DNA of 64,000 nt from Lumnitzera littorea (lineage: Eukaryota; Streptophyta; Magnoliopsida; Myrtales; Combretaceae). The DNA lies in the NCBI GenBank assembly GCA_024138015.1, contig JAMXBB010000011.1, positions 40,044,542-40,108,541 of the forward strand. Direction: 5' to 3'. The notes under the pieces were generated by a model. The model was given only the letters and a program-made list of their open reading frames with translations. It was not told the origin of the DNA and searched no databases. Of this stretch, positions 34,517 to 45,760 are shown piece after piece (the first letter of the stretch is position 1; every line of letters starts with the position of its first letter). The translations under genes were made by a program, and so were the position numbers.

Positions 34517-36780
34517 CGACGATTATCAACACATGCCAAAACCGTAATACTCACACAAAAATTAAATAAACAACAAGTACATATGAGATTTGGTTGTTAG
34601 GAAGCTTGATATCATATTCCGATTTACGATGCTGAGATTTAATACGATCTTCAAGGATATTTCTCTATTTAAGAAAAGTTCAAAGTTGTGATTTTACACT
34701 CTACGCCATGCCATGACCTCCAAAATCCATATGAAATTCTGTCGATAGTAATGCATGGTTAAGAATCTAAAGAACTTTGAAGCAATTATATATTCGAAAA
34801 TAGATAAAGAAGAAGAGTTAAATTGAATGAAATAATAAATACCATATGGAGAGGAACCAAATGATCGAAGAAGACGTAGCAAAAGTTGATAGCTCTTTTT
34901 GGAAATAATCTCTACCTCTTTCTTGAAACACTCTCAGAGCAGCATCAGCATCCATCTGGGACTCCCGTATCATCAACCGGTACCACGATCGACTTACGTT
35001 TATTACTAATCTCTATCTCCTTTTGCTTTTATCACTACCTGTCCATGCGCCCCTTTGTCTTAGTGTGCGTTGCTGCTTTTGCTTGAGAGGACTCTTATCT
35101 ATCAATTCAGTCAACCGATGGAATCTCACCCCTCTCTCTTTCTCTTTCACTTTTCTCTATTCTTAACATAAACTGACCCACTTCCACTTCCACTTAAGAG
35201 ACTTTTAGAGGCCGGACTTTCTTGATAGCCATTCTGAATAGGGTTCAACGGATTGAAGAGGAGAGAGATAAAAGTTTCAACTTTGTCAACAAATTATGAG
35301 CATAGTGCAAATTGGGGTTTTTGTGAGACGACCGTTGGGAAAAAATTCGAAAAGGAAGTGGAGAAAATGAGTGATGGTGTTGAAGGGAGTTTATATATAT
35401 TAGCAGACATTGCACCTTCACTACGCTATAAGTTCTGGTGCAAAACGTGCCTTTTTTACATGTATTTTATATAGAAATGTGCACAAACTTTTTTTTTTTT
35501 GGTTAAGAATGAGCATAAATTTAATAATAATCAATATTGTAAACCCATATCTATTTTGTTTTTCACACAACACTTTATCTCAAATTATTAAATATGAATT
35601 CCTTATATAGAAAATTCATGCTTCAATTTCAATTAAGTAGTTTAATTTTAACCATAAAATGAAGGAGAAGTTTTGCATAATCAAAAGGTGACAAAACTAT
35701 TATTAAAAACAAAATAAATTGTGTAAGCTAGATAAAAAGAAATTATAAAAACAATAGATTAGGACTGCAAGAATACAATTAGCCACTAAAAAAAGAACCA
35801 TTAGCATAGTAGAGCGTATTAATAATAAATATATATATTATATATATATACATACACAATTAGTCACGTCCGATAAAAATAATAATTTGATAAAAAGAAA
35901 CAAAAATTGAATTACTTGTTACCCCTTTTTTCATTTGCTCTTCCTCAGTCCCGATAAAGGTTTCCAATCGCATCTTGATCGGCTCAATATGCATTATTGT
36001 AATCTATTACAGTATAATCTATTTTGTTACACCCAGTGTGGTTTCAACTTCACAATTTTCCTCTCCTTAATTTGAAAATGCTATCTATTTCTGCACATAT
36101 ATCAGGACTATAACATTCAACCATGTAGAATTCTAAAATAGATATTTACATGCTAATTATGTACACAAAAAGCAAAAACCTTAAAGCCAATAAAGACTAT
36201 AAATATTGTCGTTCATCGTTCCACAATAAACACATTGACACTAAAACCATTAAGTTACCAAGGCAACTACAGCCTTTTTTCCAAATTGATTATTAAATTT
36301 AGTTTTCCACAATTAACACATTAAAACCAAAATCAAGAAGTTACCAAGCCAACTGCAGCACTTCTTTTCCAAATTCTTCTCCGAACGCGCATTATGCCCT
36401 CTAGAAATTCACTCAACTAAAAAGATTAAATCTCACTTACGAAAATCCTCAAGTGTCCCTACCCAAAAGGGGAAAAAAGAAACATCTTTTCTCCTTAATT
36501 ACGAGATAATAGAGCTTTCCATTACCGCAGAGCTAAATGCACAGCAAAGCAATTGAATGGAACTCAAATTCAGCATATACAGCCCAAAGTAAATCAAAGA
36601 AAATACCTCTTGAAAGCTCGTCTTAATATCATTCTCTTCATCATCTTTAATGATCTAATAAAGTTAGTTTATCATCCCTACATGTCCAAGTATTCTTCGA
36701 TTTATTTTCTACAAAATGGCCAAAAGAATTCAACTAAATCTGGATACTTCAAACTTCCAATTCAAATAAATATTCAGCCC
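34517..36780 (-). other. Gene-like island with short exon-like fragments, minus strand
   Basis: No complete gene can be assembled. On the minus strand several short stretches look coding and lie beside plausible splice signals: KDDEENDIKTSFQE at about 36645-36600, SPDICAEIDSIFKLRRGKL at about 36120-36050, and IEPIKMRLETFIGTEEEQMK at about 35993-35925 (an AG acceptor precedes it, a GT follows). Another stretch at about 34990-34870 reads MDADAALRVFQERGRDYFQK. I do not recognise any protein family. This may be a decayed host gene or captured exons. Confidence 0.35.
36220..36380. repeat. Imperfect tandem duplication, about 87-bp spacing
   Basis: Two adjacent copies share CCACAATAAACACATT / CCACAATTAACACATT, then AAGTTACCAAG(G/C)CAACT and a CTTTTTTCCAAATT / CTTTTCCAAATT end. 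They start at about 36220 and 36307. Confidence 0.7.
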
Positions 36781-36814
36781 TGGTAACAAATACATACATT
36801 TGCAGTGGCAAGTT

Positions 36815-37170
36815 TTATACAATTGAGAATCTGTTGTTTGCCTTAACCGGATCGATATCTTGAGGAGGAGGCTAGGCATGGAGAACGACAAACTTGCGGT
36901 GGATAGCAGCGGTACGCACAGCACCTGCCTGAGCATACTCGAGTTTGTCGTCGTTGAAGCCGAGGAGAAAAGGGGTACTTAGGGATTGGATTCGATTGGC
37001 TAGATCAGGGTTTCTGTATGGCAGTAGAATTAGGGCTTAGGATTTCTAACATCAAGTAAGAAATTAGGGTTTCTTTAGAGAGATGAATCTGGACTTGGAA
37101 GAGAGAGAGAGGTCGGGATTTGAATTTGTGAGGAAGAAGATGAAAGAGACTAGAGAGGAGTGTTCTACTT
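36815..37170 (-). pseudogene. Leader and first-exon-like fragment of an unknown plant gene
   Basis: On the minus strand a CT-rich leader with AAACCCTAATTTC (about 37160-37060), typical of plant 5' untranslated regions, is followed by a frame open from 37036 to the stop at 36815. It carries one in-frame TAG at 36872-36874. The frame reads NPDLANRIQSLSTPF, then LGFNDDKLEYAQAGAVRTAA, then IHRKFVVLHA, the TAG, and PPPQDIDPVKANNRFSIV. It has no in-frame ATG. The composition looks coding, but I do not recognise the family. It is either a small decayed gene or the first exon of a broken one. A short basic frame on the same strand in another phase overlaps it and looks incidental. Confidence 0.45.
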
Positions 37171-37746
37171 CTATAGTACAAATTTCGAAAAAATATATTA
37201 AAATTGTGCATTTCCAAAAAATTTTATGAAATTAGTATAGTGTGCGTGATTTCATTATTCATCGTTTTATTTTAACCAAAAGTATACTTAGAGAGAGTGT
37301 CTTTGAAGGTGTAAGGAAAGTGCAAATATGGTATGTACCTTCAGTATCCAAAGAAAGCGTACTCCATGCGTGCCTTCAATTTAATTTTTTCTTTATTTCT
37401 TTATCTAATTAGGAAAACTATTGTACTAAGAAGGCGTGCCTTTGGTGTTAATTTATTTATTTTTAAAATTTTTTTATTTGACTAGTTAAGTTATTATATA
37501 GATATACGTCTCTTTCATGCGCTTTCAGTATCCAGGCGCGTGTCTTCAATATCGCTACTATGCACATTTAGTTGATACTTAACACTATTTTTAGCAAAAT
37601 ACTTTGAAAATGACAAGTTAGTTACCAATCCCAATCTTAAGTTAAATTTATGCTTTACATTACTTCTCATTAAGTGTACTTCCTATTATAAGTGTTAATG
37701 GAGCGGGTTGGTTTAAATAATTCACTAGTTAAGTGTACTTCCTACT
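37171..37746. other. No gene seen; short related GTGCCTTCAAT units
   Basis: Three spaced stretches (about 37340-37380, 37430-37450 and 37525-37555) share CTTCAGTATCCA and/or GCGTGCCTT(C/T). They look like a degenerate local repeat upstream of the MuDR-type copy. Confidence 0.4.
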
Positions 37747-39094
37747 AGAAGTCTCTACGGACTCTTTGTCAATAAGCACAAATGCCAAAAGGACAATACA
37801 GTTATTTCCATCTATAGGACAATACAGTTATTTCCATCTATGGGACAATATAGTCAATTATTACATGACCATACTTCTCATACAGAAATATGCCATCAAT
37901 ACAAACCGCTGGTCAACAATACCTGAATGCATGTACGCATGGACCAAATATCTAGAAGACCCACTTCATTATTGAAACACCAAGCTCAAGGGATCCCCTC
38001 CATCCCCACACCACCTTAGTTCTAGGATTTGATATCTTGATTACGTTTAACAAAATAGGAAGCTCATTGTATGCTTTCTCCCAATTGCCATATACCATCT
38101 CTGTAGCCTTTCCCTTTGTATTCCAAACTCTCTTTCAAGTTACATTATAGACAAACATGTTTAAAATGTTTGCTTGTAAGTCTACAATCTTTATATCAGG
38201 ATTCTCTTTAACATTAGTAACGAAGCAATTGGCCATAAGTTTACTATTGATCTGTTTGTGATCCTACATCACATCAGGGTTAACATAAGTGTATAGACTC
38301 TTAAGAATTGTTATGACAAATAGCCTCATTAAACTTTTATATGATGCCTTTAGCCTCCACTATCCTTCTCTCTATTATAAATGACCCATAGGTTCAGTTT
38401 TGATTAATCGAAGTAGTAGTCACAATGGTTGTTAATGTGATATCTTTTGACTGTGTCAATAAGCTTATCCTTCGTACTGAAGCATTGTCTAACAAATAAA
38501 TCCTCGTTGTCAACCTGATTACTACTCTCTACCTCCATCTTCTCCTTGAATTCCATGTAACTATTATCACTACCAATGTTCATATATGGAATTGAATCTC
38601 TAACTTGAGATGTCGGCATCCCGACCAATTATATTAGGGAGGCATCCCAATCCCCTAGCTAGTAGTAAACTGAAGTACTAATGGAATGTTGCTCGATATA
38701 TACTCTAACGTAGCCACATAATCTACAGTGTTTTCAACCTCCACAATTTTTTCATCTACTTCATATTTAACCCCTACATGCTCCCCTTCAACTTCAGTTC
38801 CTAGTCCCATTGGAATCATATTTTCATCAGGGTTGTATCCCGGGTCATCTTATAAGATTGATCCTATTTTTGTATCAATTGCCTCTTTATTCACACCACC
38901 CTCACCAAAAGTGGGGTCTTCAATTGCATAAGTTTCTGGTTCGTCATATGTAGGGTTTTCTTCATTGGTTTGCTATACATGAGGTTGAGGAAAACTATAA
39001 GACCCAACCTATAAAGTTCTATTGGCAATAGTCCTATTAGGTTGATTAGAAATCTTAACATATATCTCTTGTATCCAGTTTTCTCCAAATGCAT
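37747..39094 (-). pseudogene. MuDR-type transposase pseudogene, truncated copy A
   Basis: This is one of two head-to-tail copies; 37751-38842 aligns with 40245-41322. On the minus strand it begins around 39094, passes an acidic segment, and carries the N-terminal MuDR DNA-binding domain in 38628-38404 (RQCFSTKDKLIDTVKRYHI). It then enters the transposase core and stops near 37747, just after the first catalytic region, so the C-terminal half with the SWIM zinc finger is missing. A 26-bp unit is duplicated in tandem at about 37791-37845. Many stops make it inactive. Confidence 0.78.
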
Positions 39095-39199
39095 TGGTCA
39101 TTTCTATAAAATTTTCTACATCATCTATATAATATAATGTAAGAAAACAATGCAAATATGTCCATCTATACCATTTCTATTAAGTTAAGGATACCTCCT

Positions 39200-41325
39200 C
39201 CTATTGTATCATTTCATTCTACATACACTACATCTGCTTTTATTGGTAGGCTCTCTCAAGTCCATCTCTATATGGTATCTCTTTTTCCTTGGTTTACCTA
39301 AACCATGTTTCAATTTGTCATTAGGTATGAGAAATGGGTAATTTACCTAAACCATGTTTCAATTTGTCATTAGGTATGAGAAATGGGTAATTTACCTAAA
39401 CCTATTGGCATAAAGTATTTGCTGTAGATATCTAACTAATGGGACCATCCCCTAATGTACTGACCAATAGTAACCCAAATAGAATTAAGTGCCATAATCG
39501 AATGTGAGCATAGGATTTTGTAGAATTTCCATTTCTTACATGAACACATCATTCTATTCATGTTTACAATGTGTGTTCGACCACCTCGTTTCATCACACT
39601 ATTTGGTTCGTGCCTTTAACCTGTCTTCACCTCTCATATCCCATTTTCATAGCTGTATGACTTGATGGAATGAGTAGAAGCTCACCTGGCTTACGTATTA
39701 AGCTTCTTCATAGCATACTTTCTATTCACTTGCTTAGCATCCATTCCCTTCCTCATTTGCTGGACTCTTCTTTCCCAATAATCAACACAATTGTAGAATA
39801 TTTTCTTGATAAGTGAAGTAAGGGGCAATTCTCTACAACCTTTTAAAACGGCATTGTAGCTCTCAACGATGTTGAATGTCATATATCCGAACTGATAAAA
39901 ACCATCATGAGACAACGTCCATTTGCTCTTATCAAATGGTGAGAACCATGATGGTGTGTCCTCTTTTACTAGCAACATCTATTCCATTAAATACTCAAAT
40001 TTCCTAAGCTATGCTTGCATAGTAGCAGCAGTAGCTAGCTTCTTGCATTATTGGTTCTTATGTGCCGTGTTGAAATTGTTGATGACATGCTGTATGCACC
40101 ATCTCTAAACTGCAAATGATTCCATCTAGCTAACTTCTTCTTTGTTGAGCACATTCTCGATACCTGAGTGTCTATTCGTGATTAAGTAAATTGTCTCCTT
40201 TGACCATTGGTAATGAATTGCTTCAATCTTTTTAGAAGCTAACCACATGTCTCCATGGACTCCTTATCGACTAGTGCAAATGCTAATGGGACAATACAGT
40301 TATTTCCATTTATAGAACAAGTAATCAACAATATGACCATACTTCCTATATAGAAATGTTCCATCAATACAAACTACTGGTTGACAATACTTGAATGCGT
40401 GCATGTATGGCTCAAAAGTCCTGAAGACTCACTTCATTATTGAAACACCAGCCTTAGGGGATCCCCTCCATCTCTAAACCACCTTCATTCCAGAATTTGA
40501 AATCTTGATTGTATTCAATAGAATAGGAAGCTCGTTGTATGCTTTCTCCTAATTGCCATATACTATCTCTATAGCCTTTCTTTTAGCATCCTATATTCTC
40601 TTCCTTGGCGCATTATACCCAAATATGGTTAAAATATTTACTTATAAGTCTACAATCTTTATATCAAGATTCTCTTTAACATTGTTGATAATGCAATTGG
40701 CCATAAGTCTACTATTGATTTGTCTGTAGTCTTAGTTACATTGGGGTTGACAAATGTGTGTAGACCCTCAAGAATTGTTATGACAAAAAGTCTCATCAAA
40801 CTTTTATATGATGCCTGTAGCCTCCACTTGCATCTGTTATCCTTCTCAATGCAATGAACGACCCATTGGTGCGGTTTTGATTCATCAATGTAATAGTCAC
40901 AATAGTGATTGATGTGATATCTTTTGACGGTGTCAACAAGCTCATCCTTTGTGCTGAAGCGTTATCCGGTAAATAAAACCACACCATTGACTTGGTTACT
41001 ACTCTCCGCCTCCATGTCCTCTTCGAATGCCACATAACCATTGCCACCACCAATGATCATGTATGGAATTGGATCTTTGACCTGGGATGTTGGCATCTCA
41101 ATTTGATTATATTAAGGAGCTATTCTAACCCCTTAGCTAGCAGTAAACTAAGGTATGGATGGAATGTTACTCAATATATATTTTGAGATGGCTAAATAAT
41201 CTATGGTGTTTTCCACTTATACAATATCTTCATCTTCTTCAAATTTAACCCTTACGTGTTCCCCTTCAACATTTGTTTCAGGTCCCATGGGAATCAACTC
41301 TTCATCAGGGTCGTAGCCCCTTTAA
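39200..41325 (-). pseudogene. MuDR-type (Mutator-like) transposase pseudogene, copy B
   Basis: The product would be a cut-and-paste transposase. Read on the minus strand the domains come in the right order. The N-terminal DNA-binding domain (about 41010-40700) has FSTKDELVDTVKRYHI, then ESKPHQWVVHCIEKDNRCKW and HTFVNPNV. The core carries VCIDGTFLYRKYGHIVDY with the first catalytic Asp near 40370. The late core (39978-39691) has GYMTFNIVESYNAVLKGCRE and LTSLIKKIFYNCVDYW. The SWIM zinc finger is CSCKKWKFYKILCSH (about 39550-39500), with correct CxC and CxH spacing. A Lys-rich tail with a partial zinc knuckle reaches about 39200. Frameshifts and stops kill it. The terminal inverted repeats were not found. 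Confidence 0.83.
39293..39402. repeat. 49-bp tandem duplication
   Basis: Two identical 49-bp units starting TTTACCTAAACCATG at 39293 and 39342 are followed by the first 12 bases of a third at 39391. It lies in the tail of MuDR-type copy B. The units show no differences, so the duplication is recent compared with its surroundings. Confidence 0.93.
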
Positions 41326-41769
41326 TAATATAGAGAAAATGTAACTTAGTGTCTATTGACTAGTGGGTGCTTGGATAATTAAATTACCAATTAGCTTTGG
41401 TTGGAAGGGTATTGGTGTTTAAAGATTGAAATGAATGAGGATAGGAGTAGGAAAATTCTTTATTTTTTCGTTGCTTTTTATATTTTTTCACTCTTGAATA
41501 AAAGAGTTCATTGTGTTTTACAAGCTCTATATGATAATACATTTGCGAGAGGGTAACTTCTCCTATTTAAATCAATTTTCAACCTTTTATTGCTATCATA
41601 AATTGATTGCAGTTGATGGTTATTAAATTGCTTTTCCAATATTACCATTTTATCAGTTGACTAATTGTTGCCTTTGGCTGAGTAAATACTTAAGTGGTTA
41701 TCTTTTTTCTTTTCTTTTTTTGAACAAAAGAAAAGTTACTAATAGTTTAGATTAATTTGCATTAGCTAT
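41326..41769. other. No gene seen; flank between MuDR-type copy and Tat element
   Basis: AT-rich DNA between the end of similarity of the MuDR-type copies and the start of the Tat LTR. No inverted terminal repeat was recognised. Confidence 0.4.
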
Positions 41770-42491
41770 TATTGATACTTGATTCTTGCCTAAACTAAGG
41801 CCTAACGGTTGAAGCCCATCAAAAGGAGCATCGAGTGGGCACCTAAGCAAGCAATGGGCTTACGTATCACACCACAACCCTTTAGTGAGTCCGCTAGCTC
41901 ACGTTAATGAAGAATGCTAACCAAGGGCAAGCTAGTCCTTTGTATTGCAACTTGTTTAGCAAGCCAAATAACGAATGTTTGGGTAGATCAATATCTGACA
42001 ATTGAGTCGACTTTCACTGATCATTTGGGACGAGTCTGAGGCTTAACTCGTTCCATCGAGCATCAACTGATTCCTCGATTGGCATCGTCTCGGCTTGGCT
42101 TTTGTCTTTAGTGGCTACAACCTAATAGAACTTAATAATGAGCATTTGATATCCATAGTATGGTCAACCACTTTATACCTCTACTCCTGCCAGATCATTC
42201 AGTTATGGATTTTGTAGCTTGGTTAGCCATGACATGCTACCTACAATGAAGGTTTGTCATCTATAGCTGAGCACATTGTCTGTTGATAACCAGTATGAGT
42301 GAACTCCCGATCGTTACATGTCTAGATAAATCACATAAAAGGCACCAAACACCAACAAGTAAGGCATTTGGATTTAGCTCTTTCAGATCCTTTTCTCTCT
42401 CTCACTTTCAACCTCCCAGACTTGTTCTTCTCCTTCTCCTTAGAGTTTAGAAGTAAAAGATACGTACATACTGGACGAGTACAGCGTACCA
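41770..42491 (+). repeat. 5' LTR of the Tat element
   Basis: Aligns along its length with 63014-63730. It starts TATTGATACTTGATTCTTGC (the terminal TG has become TA) and ends in GTACCA. Shared blocks include CGAGTGGGCACC, GATGAAGAATGCTAAC and AAGGCATTTGGAT(T/C)TAGCTC. Confidence 0.82.
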
Positions 42492-42682
42492 GTGCTCACC
42501 TCCCATTTTCTTGGTCTTCCTTATTAACTTCAGTATTGAAGTGCTCTTATGGCTTCGCTCATAGGGGGCTTTTTGTAGGTATTGAAGAGCAAGAGGCGAA
42601 GCATAACCCAATCTGACCCCATATATCCTAGTTGGTCTCCATACAATTAACATTTTGGAGTTCATTGTTTTAGGCCACCACG
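42492..42682 (+). other. Leader between 5' LTR and gag of the Tat element
   Basis: No convincing primer-binding site is visible after the LTR end (GTGCTCACCTCCC follows). No coding sequence is seen. Confidence 0.4.
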
Positions 42683-43895
42683 ATGACAATGGCTAAAAGC
42701 AAAAATAATAACCTATAAGCTTCTCATGTGGAAGACACCATCACCTCCTAACAATGTGGGGGCAATCAAACTCTTCTACCTCAAAATGAAAATATTGAAG
42801 TTCAAGAGCTTGGGCTACTCGTCTAGTAAATGTTGGAAGAAAACAAGATATACTATGAATCCACTACAGCTTTGTGTAAAGATATAACATTATTAAAAAA
42901 TGCATCTTAAAAATGCTTAAACAAGGAGGCATCTATTGACTCCTCCTCTCAGCTAACCAAAAATGATGACCAGTACAATGCATACCCAATAAGCTCATAC
43001 GACCACATTTAACATGATTACTAACCGCATGAGGGTTAGCACGAGCGCCTAAACCACAGCCGCAGTAGAACCCATACAAAAGGTGAATGCACAACCATAA
43101 GTAAACCAGTCGATAGCCTATTAATGAGGCCATCACCAAAGGACTACAAAGACATGAAATGGATGAGCTCAATGAGCACATTTGCTATGCTTCTACCATA
43201 CATGATTAGAAGAAGATCAAATCATCCGTAAGAGTATCATGCTCTACGTTGACAAAGAACCCATTCATCCCCTCAATCCTTAAGGAAACACTTTCCACAG
43301 GTGCAAGGCTACTACATCTCAATACTTACAATGGTACTACCAATCCAAATGACCACCTTATCCACTTTTAGACAATGATGAGCCTCCATAACTTCTCTGA
43401 TGCTATCATGTGTAAGGCCTTCCCTAATATACTAGCAAAAGCTGCTTTGCTTTGGTTTAACACCCTTTCTTGAGGCGTTAATCACTTTATTAACAACCTA
43501 AGAAGCAAGTTCCAACAATACTTAGTTCCTGAGTCCTATGATGAGATTCCTCCATCCTTTATAATGTTAGGTAATGACTTAATGAAAGATTGCGAATGTA
43601 TCTTGAGCACTTCAATAGAACAAAGTTTCAAGTTTCCAAGCTAGACATAGGAGCAACCTTACAGGCACTCTTAACAAGCATAGATCCAAACGGAACGCTC
43701 TTAAAGGTAGTGTCATTGGATAATCTTCAATCCTTAGATGAGTTTTTGAAGATCACTAAGAAATACATAGCCCAGGAGGATACTATCAGGGCTCATTTTG
43801 AGATGAAAAATAACACTCACATATTAGCAAAGGATTGTTTGGGACCTCATGATTATAAAGCACAACCCCCTCCCCAAGACAAGCACGAAAAGTAA
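42683..43895 (+). pseudogene. Tat-element gag, broken
   Basis: A likely original start is the ATG at 42683 (MTMAKSKNNN...). After stops and frameshifts the conserved gag core appears at about 43290-43560: LLHLNTYNGTTNPNDHLIHF, then MMSLHNFSDAIMCKAF, AALLWFNTL, FINNLRSKFQQYL. The open frame 43590-43895 carries the next conserved part (YLEHFNRTKFQVSKLD, then LQALLTSIDPNGTL and FLKITKKYIAQED). Several stops sit where the family has Gln or Trp, as expected from C-to-T decay of methylated DNA. A later acidic and basic linker runs to the protease. Confidence 0.82.
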
Positions 43896-44410
43896 AGGAA
43901 CAAGTTCCATAACTATTCCTCATACACACCTTTAACTCAACCACTTGATGAAATCATGTATATGGTCCGAGAGCAACTCCGAAGATTACCTAGCATTCGA
44001 GAGATGCTAGAGGTGATGAACTTAAGGAAATACTATGACTACTACATAGCACATGGATACAACATCAACTAATGCCACTACTTCATGAATGCAGTCGAAG
44101 GCCTTGTTCGCGAAGGCCTTGTTCACAAACGTTGCATCGACCATTTCATTGTAGATGAGAAAAACCAAATCTAACGGCCTACCCAGCATCGTTGGATGGA
44201 TAACCAACAATAATCCCATCACCAACAGGTCAATCCCCTTATGGATGAATAGAACTGAAGGGGATGACACGATCAGGTCAACACCATATTCAATGGACCT
44301 GGCTTCCTTTTAGGTAACACTACCTTCACACCAAAGCATAAGGTGCATATTGCTAGGAATAAGAAGCTGAAGAGTGACAATACAGTAGCCTTCATTGACG
44401 AAGATAAGTA

Positions 44411-44720
44411 GGGAGTCAACCTACCCTACAATGATTCATTCGTCACAAATGTTGAAAACGGATACTTCAATGTACTCAAAATGTTCGTTGATAGTGGGAG
44501 TTTAGTAGACATACTCTTCTATCATGCCTTTGAGCAAATGAAAGAATAGCTCGATGGGCCTTTTTAGCTATATAAATACGGTCTCACAGGGTTCAAAGGT
44601 GGTAGACCAGTGTTTGCAAAAGGGATCATCATCCTACCTATTTGATTAGGCGATGATGAATATTTAGATACCTAATCAATAAACTTTGTTTTTGTCGACA
44701 TATGGTCAATAGTGCCATCT
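44411..44720 (+). pseudogene. Tat-element aspartic protease, broken
   Basis: The frame reads GVNLPYNDSFVTNV, then MFVDSGSLVDILFYHAFEQM. This is the retropepsin active-site region, with the catalytic Asp of DSG still present. After a stop the text continues with LTGFKGGRPVFAKGIIILPI and a decayed C-terminal part (to about 44720). In this lineage the protease is followed by the RT, as here. Confidence 0.78.
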
Positions 44721-44929
44721 TCGGTAGACTAAGTATAAAAAAATTCGATATGCTTATCAACCGAAAGTACCTTAAAGTAGTCATAAGTCCTACTGATGTT
44801 AGTGAGGCTAGAGGTAACTAAGCTTTGAGTAAGATGCTCTACCTTAAAGCATAATCCAAAAATAATGTCATGAACATTGAGTCTACAAAGCCCCCCTTTC
44901 CCCCCTTCGTCTCCTTACCCCAACTTTGG

Positions 44930-45760
44930 CGCTACACAATGAGCCTCTAGAAAGGACCCTCGAAGTTCAGATTTTTGATGGCCTTGGAACGATAACCAAA
45001 ATAGCGGCTGAATTACTAGATAGTGATAAGTTTGAATTAACAAAGTTCCTTAAGTAAACTTAAATGTCTTTACATCCACCTCAGAAGACATGCTCGAGAT
45101 CATCTGCATACTCAAGGAAACTCGCCACCTTAGTATCAATCCTGCAATTTGACTTGCTAAGCAAAAGAAATGACATGTCGCACCTAAACGACAGGCTGCA
45201 ATCAAGGAGGAAGTATAGAAACTACTTCCTATAAGCTTCATTTGGCATGAGAAATATCCCACTTAGCTGGTCAACACATTGCTTGTCAAGAAAGCAAATG
45301 GAAAATGGCAAATGTGCATCAACTACACCGATCTCCATAAGGCTTGCCTAAAGGATTGTTTCCCCCTACTGCCCATTGACCAACTCGTCGACTAGAAAGT
45401 AGGTTATGCATTTCTTAGCTTTATGGACACTTACTCTAAATACAAGCAAATTTGGATAGCTCTCGAAGATGAAGTCTACACATCCTTTGTCACAAACTTT
45501 AGAACTTATTGCTATAAAAATGATGCCTTTCGACCTAAAGAATGCTGGAGCTACATAAGAAAGGATGGTAATCCACATCTTCCAGACACAAATAAGAAGG
45601 AACATCGAAGTTTATGTTGATGATATGATCACCAAGAGCAAAACCAAAAGAGGCCATATCGACAACCTCTAGGAAATATTCTAAACCCTTCAATGGTTCT
45701 AAATGAAACTCAACCACTAGAAGTGCATCTTTAGGTTACTTTAGGAAGGATATAGGTTAA
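44930..45760 (+). pseudogene. Tat-element reverse transcriptase, broken
   Basis: It would copy element RNA into DNA. Recognisable parts in order: ELLDSDKFELTKFLK (linker), KRQAAIKEEV and KLL, LVKKANGKWQMCINYTDLHK, FLSFMDTYSKYKQI, TSFVTNFRTYCYK, then after an extra base PFDLKNAGAT, and [14 protein letters not shown] with the YVDD catalytic pair at about 45613-45627. The frame changes at about 45530. Stops replace conserved residues, for example TAG for the Trp of the YPEWLAN segment. Downstream the thumb region is poorly preserved. Confidence 0.86.

Noticed and set aside
42368..42689. Overlapping frames on both strands at the end of the 5' LTR
   Set aside because: They lie across the LTR end and are not kept in the 3' LTR.
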